Origin: Gemmatimonadota bacterium
GTDB taxonomy: Bacteria; Gemmatimonadota; Gemmatimonadetes; Longimicrobiales; Gaopeijiaceae
Direction of reading: 5' to 3'
Assembly (NCBI GenBank): GCA_022827345.1
Contig: JAJDTB010000070.1
Coordinates: forward strand, 1-37,500
Length of the DNA: 37,500 nucleotides
The position numbers and the translations under genes were made by a program. Below the pieces are notes generated by a model that did not search any database, was not told the DNA's origin, and saw only the letters and a program-made list of their open reading frames with translations. Below, in pieces: positions 1 to 6,228 of the stretch. Numbering within the stretch: position 1 is the first letter of the stretch; each line of letters opens with the position of its first letter.

Positions 1-19
1 CTGCTTGGACGGTGGTCAT
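1..19 (-). CDS. Start of an unidentified gene, cut by the window edge
   Basis: Only the first six codons are inside the window (Met-Thr-Thr-Val-Gln-Ala), so no product can be named. The start is supported by a strong purine-rich ribosome binding site (GAGAGGAGA) a few bases upstream of the ATG. It also follows a long non-coding leader that contains a candidate -10 box, G-tracts and a 10-bp hairpin ending just before the ribosome binding site. Strand and orientation match every other gene in the window. Confidence 0.6.
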
Positions 20-423
20 TCTCGTTCTCCTCTCTGTGGTTAGTGAGTTGTTTGAAGCACTTCTCATCTAACCCCGGCGAGGCCGGCTTGGCCACCGTCC
101 TTTCCTTAGGCCTACTGTCAGGTGATTACTGTACTACAACATTCCGTGACTCCGCCCTCTTGGCGTCCAGTGGCATTCTACTTCCGGTGCCGTCGTGGAC
201 ACTGAGAGGCAACTGAACGCTTCTCCTCGGGCATGCCGTCAGAGATGCCGGATGGGATCGGGCACCCCCCCCAAGATTCCCGACATTTACCCCCGTTTTC
301 CCGCCATTTCAACCCGATCGACCCCGACACGCCCCAGCGGCAAGAAGCGCAGATCGTGCAGTCCCAGTTATACTTACAGGATTTCTTGCCTTAATTCGCA
401 TCCCCTCTTGGTCGTCTCCTAAG
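20..423 (-). promoter_or_regulatory. About 400-bp non-coding leader/promoter region of the left-edge gene
   Basis: I see no credible gene in this stretch, and by eye it is less GC-rich than its surroundings. Read on the minus strand it holds, in order: a candidate -10 box TATAAC (complement of 367-372) with only a weak -35; seven G-tracts between 335 and 265, including a run of eight G; an 18-codon mini-ORF (234 to 178, MPEEKRSVASQCPRRHRK) without a clear ribosome binding site; a small CCGGC/GCCGG hairpin at 74-86; a 10-bp hairpin at 38-73; and the ribosome binding site of the edge gene. If the -10 box is real, the transcript leader would be roughly 340 nt, which is long enough to regulate. 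The mini-ORF may be chance. Confidence 0.45.
38..73 (-). promoter_or_regulatory. Leader hairpin just upstream of a ribosome binding site
   Basis: On the minus strand GGTTAG-A-TGAG pairs with CTCACTAACC. This gives ten base pairs with one bulged A and a 15-nt loop. The 3' foot ends about three bases before the purine-rich ribosome binding site of the gene starting at 19. The position suits control of translation or protection of the 5' end; the function is inference. There is no U-run after it, so it does not look like an intrinsic terminator. Confidence 0.45.
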
Positions 424-465
424 CCTAAGCAGTAGGCCCCAGGTTCGAGTCCTGGCGGGGACGTT
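424..465 (+). repeat. tRNA-Arg(CCT) 3'-half remnant, copy 1 (direct repeat)
   Basis: Read on the plus strand this matches a tRNA from the anticodon to the discriminator. It has anticodon CCT (424-426), then AA and the 3' side of the anticodon stem. A perfect T-arm follows (CCAGG, TTCGAGT, CCTGG at 439-455), then the acceptor 3' strand CGGGGAC with a following G. No 5' half (acceptor GTCCCCG, D-arm) precedes it, so it cannot be a working tRNA. It is repeated at 2003-2044 with 39 of 42 bases identical. tRNA 3' halves are classic integrase attachment sites, so this could be one end of an inserted or excised segment; that is inference. Confidence 0.7.
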
Positions 466-473
466 GGGGAGGA

Positions 474-1964
474 TCACCAGGCGGCCGACAGCCGCAGATG
501 GCCGCCGTCGAACGGCAGCCGCGCGAAGTTGTCCAGGTCCCAGGCGACCCCGGCCGTCACCTCGAAGCCCGACCGGAACCGGTGGCCCGCTTCCGTGGTC
601 AGTCGCTGATTCTGCGCGGTGAGCCAGGGCGCCAGGAAGCCCGCATCGCGGTCCAAAAAGGCGTAGGCCAGGCGGCCCGTCCATCCCGCCTTCGGGTACC
701 GGACCAGGGCCGTCCGGGCGAAAACCTCACGGTCACGGTGCTCGCGGGAGGCGCCCCCTTCCGGCGAGCGCCATTCGGGTCGCCCCACCCGCACCAGGTC
801 CGTCTCGACCGCCCACAGCGGGTTCAGGCGCGTCCGCGCGCGGACACCCACGGTCACCGTCTGCTCGCGCAGAGTGAAGCCGACCCCGCTCGCGGGCGCC
901 TGCCGCTCGGTGTCCGCCCTCGCCCAGGTGCCCTGCAGCGCCAACGTCACGCGCTCGAGCGGCGTGACCTGGAGGAGTGCTCCCAGGAACGCGACCTTTT
1001 CGAGCTGGGTGAACGGAGCCAGACCGGTTGCCGGAAAGGTCACCTGCAGCTCGCTTCTTCGGCTCGATCCCGCGTGCAGCTCCGCTCGCCAGCGTGACGC
1101 CGTGGCTCTCAGGGTCGTGCGAGCCGCGAGGGGAGCCCCCGCGTAGTCGTAGTGGGCGTCCACCTCGTCCGCCCTCACTCCCAGGCCCTGGAAGATCGCC
1201 TCGTTGAATGCGTCGAGCGCTGCGAGGCGCACCTCCAGCGTCCAGCTCCGGTCTTCCCTGTCTCTCCAGGAGCGTGCCAGCGCGACCTCCACGTCTGCGG
1301 ACGGCTTGAAGAAGTGGACGCCGATCCCCACCTGCACGATCCACGGCGTCCCGAGCATGTCGCGCCAGCGCATGCCGACCCACGGGTAGTCGCGCCGTGC
1401 CGTGAGCGATCGCTCCCGGCGGTAGCGTGCCATCAGGTCCACGGGGCCGGAGACGTGGATCTCCTGGCGCCAGTCCAGGACGTTGAGGATGTGCGGATGG
1501 CTGATCGAGGCCCCGGCAACCCGAAAGCCGTTGGGCGCCTCGGCCCAGCGTGCGTCTTCGCCTGGATGGAAGAGGCTGCGGATTTCCAGCTCGTACTCGT
1601 CGTGGATTTCAGGGTTGAACCGCTGGAAGATGCCCTCTTCTGCCAGACGGCCGTAGTAGGCACCGTCGCGGTCGAGCAAGGACAGCCACACCTGATCCGC
1701 CCACACCGCGAGCGTCGCGACAGCCGCCGAGTCGGTCTCGCCCGCAGGGGAGGTCGCGGATTCCTCTACGCCCGACTGCGCGTGGAGCGACGGCACGGCG
1801 AGGAGGGAAACTCCGGCCAGCAGTCCCTGGACAAGGCCCCGCGAGCACCGAGAGCGGCGAGGCGCCGGACTGACAAGGTGCGGCGAGGGGCCAATAGCAG
1901 CGCTATTGGGCTGAGTAGCAACGCAGAGCCGCAGTGCTGAAGGCGTCAGGTGTATACTTAACAT
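474..1964 (-). CDS. Exported, outer-membrane-barrel-like protein of unknown function
   Basis: The 496-residue product is not a family I recognise. Residues about 36-62 form an arginine-led hydrophobic signal ending in an Ala-x-Ala-like cleavage site (HA|QS). The mature part is rich in alternating polar and hydrophobic strands with many aromatic and charged residues. It ends in Leu-Ser-Ala-Ala-Trp; an aromatic C-terminal residue is typical of BAM-assembled beta-barrels. The start is uncertain. The ATG at 1964 is the only good in-frame initiator, but it places about 35 unusual residues before the signal, has no clear ribosome binding site, and may be leaderless. A perfect 8-bp palindromic hairpin lies inside this early coding stretch. 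The gene is alone between two tRNA-Arg remnants and ends 8 bp from copy 1, so it may be mobile or recently acquired cargo. Confidence 0.7.
   Translation of the reverse strand: MLSIHLTPSALRLCVATQPNSAAIGPSPHLVSPAPRRSRCSRGLVQGLLAGVSLLAVPSLHAQSGVEESATSPAGETDSAAVATLAVWADQVWLSLLDRDGAYYGRLAEEGIFQRFNPEIHDEYELEIRSLFHPGEDARWAEAPNGFRVAGASISHPHILNVLDWRQEIHVSGPVDLMARYRRERSLTARRDYPWVGMRWRDMLGTPWIVQVGIGVHFFKPSADVEVALARSWRDREDRSWTLEVRLAALDAFNEAIFQGLGVRADEVDAHYDYAGAPLAARTTLRATASRWRAELHAGSSRRSELQVTFPATGLAPFTQLEKVAFLGALLQVTPLERVTLALQGTWARADTERQAPASGVGFTLREQTVTVGVRARTRLNPLWAVETDLVRVGRPEWRSPEGGASREHRDREVFARTALVRYPKAGWTGRLAYAFLDRDAGFLAPWLTAQNQRLTTEAGHRFRSGFEVTAGVAWDLDNFARLPFDGGHLRLSAAW
1891..1909 (-). repeat. Perfect 8-bp inverted repeat near the start of the barrel-like gene
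   Basis: CCAATAGC and GCTATTGG are separated by a three-base loop. The element lies within codons about 19-25 of the 474-1964 gene, before the signal peptide. It could be an operator or an mRNA hairpin if transcription starts close by. It could also be chance, but a perfect 8-bp arm in a GC-rich background, made partly of A and T, stands out. Confidence 0.4.
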
Positions 1965-1980
1965 GACATAATGTAAGGTT
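1962..1980 (-). promoter_or_regulatory. Possible operator/promoter of the barrel-like gene
   Basis: This short AT-rich stretch lies directly over the ATG at 1964. On the minus strand CTTACAT, six bases and ATGTTAAG form an imperfect inverted repeat spanning roughly 1957-1977. A -10-like TACATT (complement of 1970-1975) would place a transcript start almost at the ATG, giving a leaderless mRNA. No good -35 hexamer is visible. It is reported because it is the only non-coding sequence between this gene and the tRNA remnant at 2003. Confidence 0.25.
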
Positions 1981-2002
1981 GTCTTTACGTATTGGGTCTC
2001 CT

Positions 2003-2044
2003 CCTAAGCAGCAGGCCCCAGATCCGAGTCCTGGCGGGGACGTT
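2003..2044 (+). repeat. tRNA-Arg(CCT) 3'-half remnant, copy 2 (direct repeat)
   Basis: This is the second copy of the 42-bp element at 424-465, in the same orientation, with three substitutions. Two of them damage the T-arm: CCAGA no longer pairs with CCTGG, and the loop is TCCGAGT. It is therefore the more decayed copy. Its antisense strand is translated as the C-terminus and stop codon of the DUF368 gene. The anticodon CCT is at 2003-2005. No tRNA 5' half is present upstream. Confidence 0.7.
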
Positions 2045-3278
2045 TGCGCCGCCGTCCGGCTCGATCGAGCCCGATGACCGCCGCCACCCCGAGCGCGAAC
2101 AGAAGCGTCACCGAGAGGACTTCCGGGTCGCCCGCGTCCGGCCAACCCGCCACTTCCCTGCCCTCGGCCGTGTACTCGGTAAAGGGCCACAGCTTGCGCA
2201 ACGATCCGACCATCAGCCCCGTCAGGACGGCGAGGGTTCCATCGCGCCACCGGGTCAGCAGCCGCTTGACCACACGCACGAAGGTCAGGAGCCCGATGGC
2301 CAGCGCCACGGCGAAGGTTGCGACGACAACAGCGGATGACGGGTCCCGGTAGGCGAGCGTCTGGGACAGCGAGTAGAACACGAAGTGGTAGAGCCCCAGC
2401 AGCAGCAGGACGAATGCGCCGGACACGCCCGGCAGCACAAGAGCAGAGATGGCGAGCACACCTCCCACGAATACATAGGCAAGTGCGGGATTGAGTCCGC
2501 CGGCAAGCTGCGCCGGTTGGACGACACCCGCAATCGCAACCGGAGCCTCGGCTGCCGCCAAAGTCCCGCTCGCGACGTTCCCGACGCTCCCGGACATCCT
2601 GGCGACAACCTCCACTTCGACGCTGGTTGCGCCCGCCGGTACCGCCATCGCGGTGGCCAGTCCGTAGGCGATGTCGCCGCGCGTCCCGTCTCCCGGAGCC
2701 AGCAGGGTCAGGTTCTGCGGAGTGAGCCGCACGTCCGCCTCGACCGGGGCCGCGAACTCCAGCGTCACCGACCCGCGTGCGTGGCCGCCGGTCGGCTCCG
2801 GCAGACCGACGAACCAGGCGGTGATGACGCAAGCGATCAGAGCAAGGATCCAGCGTGACGGGCCGCGGCGCTCCAGTTCACGCCACGGAACGACCACCGA
2901 CGCCAGGACGAGGCCCAGGAAGAAGCCCCGCATCTGGGCGGGATAGAGGCCGAGCAGCGGCGGCAGCACCTGCGCACCGATGGCGAAGGCGGGGAGGATG
3001 CCGGCGGCCAGCGAGGCCAGAAACAGCACCCGGCCGGCGTCGTGGCCCGCGGCACTGGCCGGCAGCCGGGACGGGTCCCTCAGCCCCGACACCGCAAGCG
3101 ACCAGAACGACCGGTCGCGCACCCGGCGCAGGGTCGCGGCACCGAGCCCCCCGATGGCGTCGATCAGGCGCGAATAGATGCCCAGGATGAGCGCGATCGT
3201 ACCGCCGGACACACCCGGGACCGCGTCGGCGGCTCCCATGCAGAGGCCCCGCAGCGCGTTGGCCAGCCAGTGCCTCAT
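2004..3278 (-). CDS. DUF368 membrane protein, probable undecaprenyl-phosphate translocase (PopT-type)
   Basis: The N-terminus carries the DUF368 signature (MGAADAVPGVSGGT, residues 14-27) and the second half repeats it as LPGVSGAFVLLLLGLY (282-297). DUF368 proteins have been shown to return undecaprenyl phosphate across the cytoplasmic membrane for reuse in envelope synthesis. At 424 residues it is well above the usual 260-320. About 100 residues (160-265), rich in Val, Ala, Gly and Thr and without obvious membrane spans, are inserted between membrane segments; this looks like an extracytoplasmic beta-type domain. The last dozen codons and the TAG come from an antisense tRNA-Arg remnant, giving the tail RPRQDSDLGPAA. 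It follows surE by 13 bp and begins with ATG without a clear ribosome binding site. Confidence 0.85.
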   Translation of the reverse strand: MRHWLANALRGLCMGAADAVPGVSGGTIALILGIYSRLIDAIGGLGAATLRRVRDRSFWSLAVSGLRDPSRLPASAAGHDAGRVLFLASLAAGILPAFAIGAQVLPPLLGLYPAQMRGFFLGLVLASVVVPWRELERRGPSRWILALIACVITAWFVGLPEPTGGHARGSVTLEFAAPVEADVRLTPQNLTLLAPGDGTRGDIAYGLATAMAVPAGATSVEVEVVARMSGSVGNVASGTLAAAEAPVAIAGVVQPAQLAGGLNPALAYVFVGGVLAISALVLPGVSGAFVLLLLGLYHFVFYSLSQTLAYRDPSSAVVVATFAVALAIGLLTFVRVVKRLLTRWRDGTLAVLTGLMVGSLRKLWPFTEYTAEGREVAGWPDAGDPEVLSVTLLFALGVAAVIGLDRAGRRRKRPRQDSDLGPAA

Positions 3279-3291
3279 CCGTGGGGGGCAA

Positions 3292-4038
3292 TCACAGGCT
3301 CAGATTCCATCCGCGCAGCTCGTCCAGCCGGCTGTAGCTGGTCAGGTCGAGGTGGAGGGGCGTGACCGAGATGTAGCCGTCCTCGATCGCCCGGTAGTCG
3401 CACTCCGGTCCGCCGTTCCAGTTGGCGACCCCACCGCCGATCCAGTAGTACTCCCGGCCGGAAGGATCGGGCGCGCGCGTGATCGCGTCGCTGTAGCGCC
3501 GCCTTCCCAGGTTCGTGACCCGCACGCCGCGCACCTCGTCCGGCGCCAGGGGCGGGAGGTTGATGTTGAGGAACTCGTGGCTCGGGATGCCGCGGGCGAC
3601 GATCTGGCGCAGGAGGCCGCTCACCACCGGTTGCCACCCCTCGAGCTCTTCGATGCTGCGGCCCACATAGGAAAACGCCACCGCGGGAACCCCCAGCATC
3701 GTGGCCTCCATCGCACCCGCCACGGTCCCGGAGTAGAGCACGTCCTCCCCCATGTTGGGGCCGTAGTTGATCCCGGACACGCAGAGGTCGGGGGGTGTGT
3801 CCAGCAGGTCGCCGACGGCCAGGATGACGCAGTCGGTGGGCGTCCCGTCCACGATGGTGGTTCCGTCGTGCGTCTTCCGCATTCGCAGCGGGCGATGCAG
3901 CGTGAGCGCGTTGCTCGAGGCGCTCTGCTCGCGGTCCGGGGCGACGATGTCGACCGAACCGATCTCATGGGCGGCTTCCGCCAGGATCCGGATTCCCGGC
4001 GACAGATAGCCGTCGTCGTTTGTGCAGAGAATCCTCAC
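3292..4038 (-). CDS. surE: SurE 5'/3'-nucleotidase (survival protein E)
   Basis: This is a metal-dependent phosphatase that hydrolyses nucleoside 5'- and 3'-monophosphates. The N-terminal metal site is clear (MRILCTNDDGY, acidic pair in NDDG), and the SGINYGPN motif that completes the active site is present. The length of 248 residues is normal. The start is GTG at 4038, directly abutting the TAG of the upstream merR-type gene, so the two are probably translated from one message. The family is cytosolic. Confidence 0.95.
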   Translation of the reverse strand: MRILCTNDDGYLSPGIRILAEAAHEIGSVDIVAPDREQSASSNALTLHRPLRMRKTHDGTTIVDGTPTDCVILAVGDLLDTPPDLCVSGINYGPNMGEDVLYSGTVAGAMEATMLGVPAVAFSYVGRSIEELEGWQPVVSGLLRQIVARGIPSHEFLNINLPPLAPDEVRGVRVTNLGRRRYSDAITRAPDPSGREYYWIGGGVANWNGGPECDYRAIEDGYISVTPLHLDLTSYSRLDELRGWNLSL

Positions 4039-4410
4039 CTAGGACGCCTGTTCCCCGGATCCAGGAAGGGTCAGCTCCTCGCGCAGGGCGAGCAGCGCGT
4101 CCCGGATCGATCCCAGGAGCGCGGGCTCGGCCGTGAGCTGGCGCATCTCGATGAGCTGTCCTCCATCACGCATCTTCTGCAGTTCCTTCTTCGCCCCCGC
4201 GATCGTGAAGCGCTTCTCGTAGAGCAGGTGTTTGACGAGAAGGACCGTTTCGATCTCCTTCATCCGGTAGACGCGGCTGCCCCCGCGGTTCTTCGTCGGC
4301 GACAGGATGTCGAACTGCGTCTCCCAGTAGCGGAGCACATGCGGCTTCAGTCCCGCGAGTTCGCTCACTTCGCCGATCGAGTAGTACGTCCTCTTGACGA
4401 TCGGTTCCAC
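4039..4410 (-). CDS. MerR-family transcriptional regulator
   Basis: The N-terminal winged helix-turn-helix is typical of the family: YYSIGEVSELAGLKPHVLRY followed by WETQF, then a recognition stretch ending in Gly-Gly-Ser-Arg-Val-Tyr. The rest is helical and short (123 residues in all), without the C-terminal cysteines of metal sensors or a large ligand domain. It resembles the small MerR-like proteins often found next to housekeeping genes. It starts with GTG after a GGGAG ribosome binding site, 3 bp after gpsA, and abuts surE. The target is unknown. Confidence 0.85.
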   Translation of the reverse strand: MEPIVKRTYYSIGEVSELAGLKPHVLRYWETQFDILSPTKNRGGSRVYRMKEIETVLLVKHLLYEKRFTIAGAKKELQKMRDGGQLIEMRQLTAEPALLGSIRDALLALREELTLPGSGEQAS

Positions 4411-4413
4411 TTC

Positions 4414-5484
4414 TCAGCTCCCCTCTCCCGCACGAAGGGCGTCCGGGGTCTCGGGCTTGGGTTCTCTGGTCATCAGGCGGTGCAGCGCCTCCATCGGATC
4501 GGCGCCGTCGGCAATAATGTGGTGAACTTCGGTGGACACCGGCATCTCGACCCCGGTTCGGAGCGCCAGCCTGTGGACGGCCCGCACGGTGGCGACCCCC
4601 TCCGCGACCGTGCGTGCCCCGCCCGTGATCTCCTGCATGCTCTCCCCCCGTCCCAGGCGGAACCCTACGGTGCGATTGCGGCTCAGGCCGCCCGTGCAGG
4701 TGAGGACGAGGTCGCCCATCCCCGCGAGTCCGGCGAAGGTCGAGGGCTGGGCACCCAGGGCCACCCCGAGACGGCTGATCTCGGCCAGTCCCCGCGTCAT
4801 CAATGCGGCGATCGTGTTGTGGCCCAGGTCGAGCCCGGCCGCTACCCCCGCGGCCACGGCGATCACGTTCTTCAGCGCGCCGCCCAGCTCCACCCCCACG
4901 ACATCCGGGTTCGTGTAGACGCGGAATCGATCCGTCTGGAAGAGGGCCTGCACCTCGAGGCGGGCCCCCTCGTCCCTGCTCGCGACCACCACCGCCGTGG
5001 GCGCTCCGGCGACCACCTCGCGCGCAAAGCTGGGACCCGACAGCACGCACAGGCGATGCGCATGAGCTGCGGGGAGCGCCTGGGCGAAGATCTCGTCCAT
5101 TCGGCGCAGCGTCGTCACCTCGATTCCCTTCGAAGCGGTCACGACCGCCGCACCCGCCGGGATGTGCCGCGCCGCGTCGGCCAGCACCGCCGCCGAATGC
5201 TGCACCGGACACACCCAGACCACGAACTGCGCACCGGCCAGCGCCTCCGGCAGCGAATTGGTGACCGAGAGCCGTTTGCGGTTCAGCCTGGCGCCCTCCA
5301 GGTACAGGACGTTCTCGCCACGCTCCGCGAACGATTCCGCCACCTCGGGCTCCCGCGCCCAGAGGCGGACGCGATTGCCGGATTCCGCGAGCAGGTTGGC
5401 GAGCGCCGTACCCCATGCACCGGCGCCGACCACGGCCACCTGCGCGGGAGGCATCCCCGACGAGCCCCGGTCAGAGGGAGTCAC
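4414..5484 (-). CDS. gpsA: NAD(P)-dependent glycerol-3-phosphate dehydrogenase
   Basis: The enzyme reduces dihydroxyacetone phosphate to sn-glycerol-3-phosphate, the backbone used by the adjacent PlsY. Visible features are the dinucleotide-binding motif VAVVGAGAWGTALANLL, the SGPSFAREV segment, and the catalytic lysine region ALKNVIAVAAGVAAG. The GTG at 5484 overlaps the plsY stop (GTGA). An ATG eleven codons in (5454) would give the N-terminus more usual for the family, so the true start is between these two. Length (about 346-356 residues) is slightly over the standard 330-340. Confidence 0.95.
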   Translation of the reverse strand: MTPSDRGSSGMPPAQVAVVGAGAWGTALANLLAESGNRVRLWAREPEVAESFAERGENVLYLEGARLNRKRLSVTNSLPEALAGAQFVVWVCPVQHSAAVLADAARHIPAGAAVVTASKGIEVTTLRRMDEIFAQALPAAHAHRLCVLSGPSFAREVVAGAPTAVVVASRDEGARLEVQALFQTDRFRVYTNPDVVGVELGGALKNVIAVAAGVAAGLDLGHNTIAALMTRGLAEISRLGVALGAQPSTFAGLAGMGDLVLTCTGGLSRNRTVGFRLGRGESMQEITGGARTVAEGVATVRAVHRLALRTGVEMPVSTEVHHIIADGADPMEALHRLMTREPKPETPDALRAGEGS

Positions 5485-6104
5485 TCGTCTCTGCCGCCCG
5501 CCTTGTGCGCTTCATGGATGGTGGGTTCCCGGCCCGCCAGCAGCCTCTGGATATTGGACCGGTGCGCCCAGACCACAAATGCCGCCATGAGAACGAGGAA
5601 GGTCATGAGCGGCGCATCCGGATCCATCGCGAAGAAGGCTGCAACCGGCACCGCCAGCGCGGCGGCGATCGACGCCACCGAGACCCTGCGCGAGATCAGG
5701 AGGGCCACCAGCCACGTCCCTGCCCCGACGGCGACGGCGAGCGGGGCGGCCGCGATCAGCACGCCGGCGCTGGTGGCGACCCCCTTCCCTCCCCTGAACC
5801 GGACCCAGAAGGAGAAGACGTGCCCGATGATCGCGGCGCCGCCGTAAACGACGGTCCACACGGACGCGGTGTGATCGTCGATCATCGGGAACCAGAATGC
5901 CGGCGCGAAGCCCTTGAAGACATCGAAGAGGCCGACCGGAATGGCCGCGTGCCATCCGATGACGCGCTGCACGTTGGTCGCACCGAGATTGCAGCTGCCG
6001 AGCGTCCGCAGATCCTTGCCGAAGATGAAGAGGCCGGTCCAGTGAGCCGCCGGAATCGCGCCCACGGCGTACGCCGCCAGGATCAGCAGAACAGTGGTGA
6101 TCAT
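5481..6104 (-). CDS. plsY: Acyl-phosphate:glycerol-3-phosphate acyltransferase
   Basis: This integral membrane enzyme makes 1-acylglycerol-3-phosphate from acyl phosphate, the first acylation of phospholipid synthesis in the PlsX/PlsY route. The family motifs GSCNLGATNVQRVIG and GGKGVATSAGV are present among about five hydrophobic spans. At 207 residues it has normal length. ATG at 6104 is preceded by a strong GGAGGAG. It overlaps gpsA downstream by 4 bp, so the producer of glycerol-3-phosphate and its user are coupled. About 125 bp separate it from der; I see no convincing promoter there. Confidence 0.95.
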   Translation of the reverse strand: MITTVLLILAAYAVGAIPAAHWTGLFIFGKDLRTLGSCNLGATNVQRVIGWHAAIPVGLFDVFKGFAPAFWFPMIDDHTASVWTVVYGGAAIIGHVFSFWVRFRGGKGVATSAGVLIAAAPLAVAVGAGTWLVALLISRRVSVASIAAALAVPVAAFFAMDPDAPLMTFLVLMAAFVVWAHRSNIQRLLAGREPTIHEAHKAGGRDE

Positions 6105-6228
6105 AGGGTTTGCTCCTCCGAATACGACGTTACCACCGCCGCCTGCCGGAATCCAGAGTCGCCCGCGGGACCGCTCACCGACCGGCGCACGGCGGTGCTA
6201 CACGGGGCCGGCCCCTGCGCCGACCACA

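Noticed and set aside
178-234. 18-codon leader peptide gene
   Set aside because: It has no ribosome binding site and no run of a regulatory amino acid. It is mentioned only as part of the leader.
424-465. Functional tRNA-Arg gene on the plus strand
   Set aside because: The 3' half is good, but no matching 5' acceptor or D-arm exists upstream, so it is only a remnant.
3178-5847. 889-codon open frame on the plus strand
   Set aside because: It runs antisense across surE, merR-type, gpsA and plsY, all firmly identified. Long antiphase frames are expected at this GC content, and its translation has no recognisable motif.
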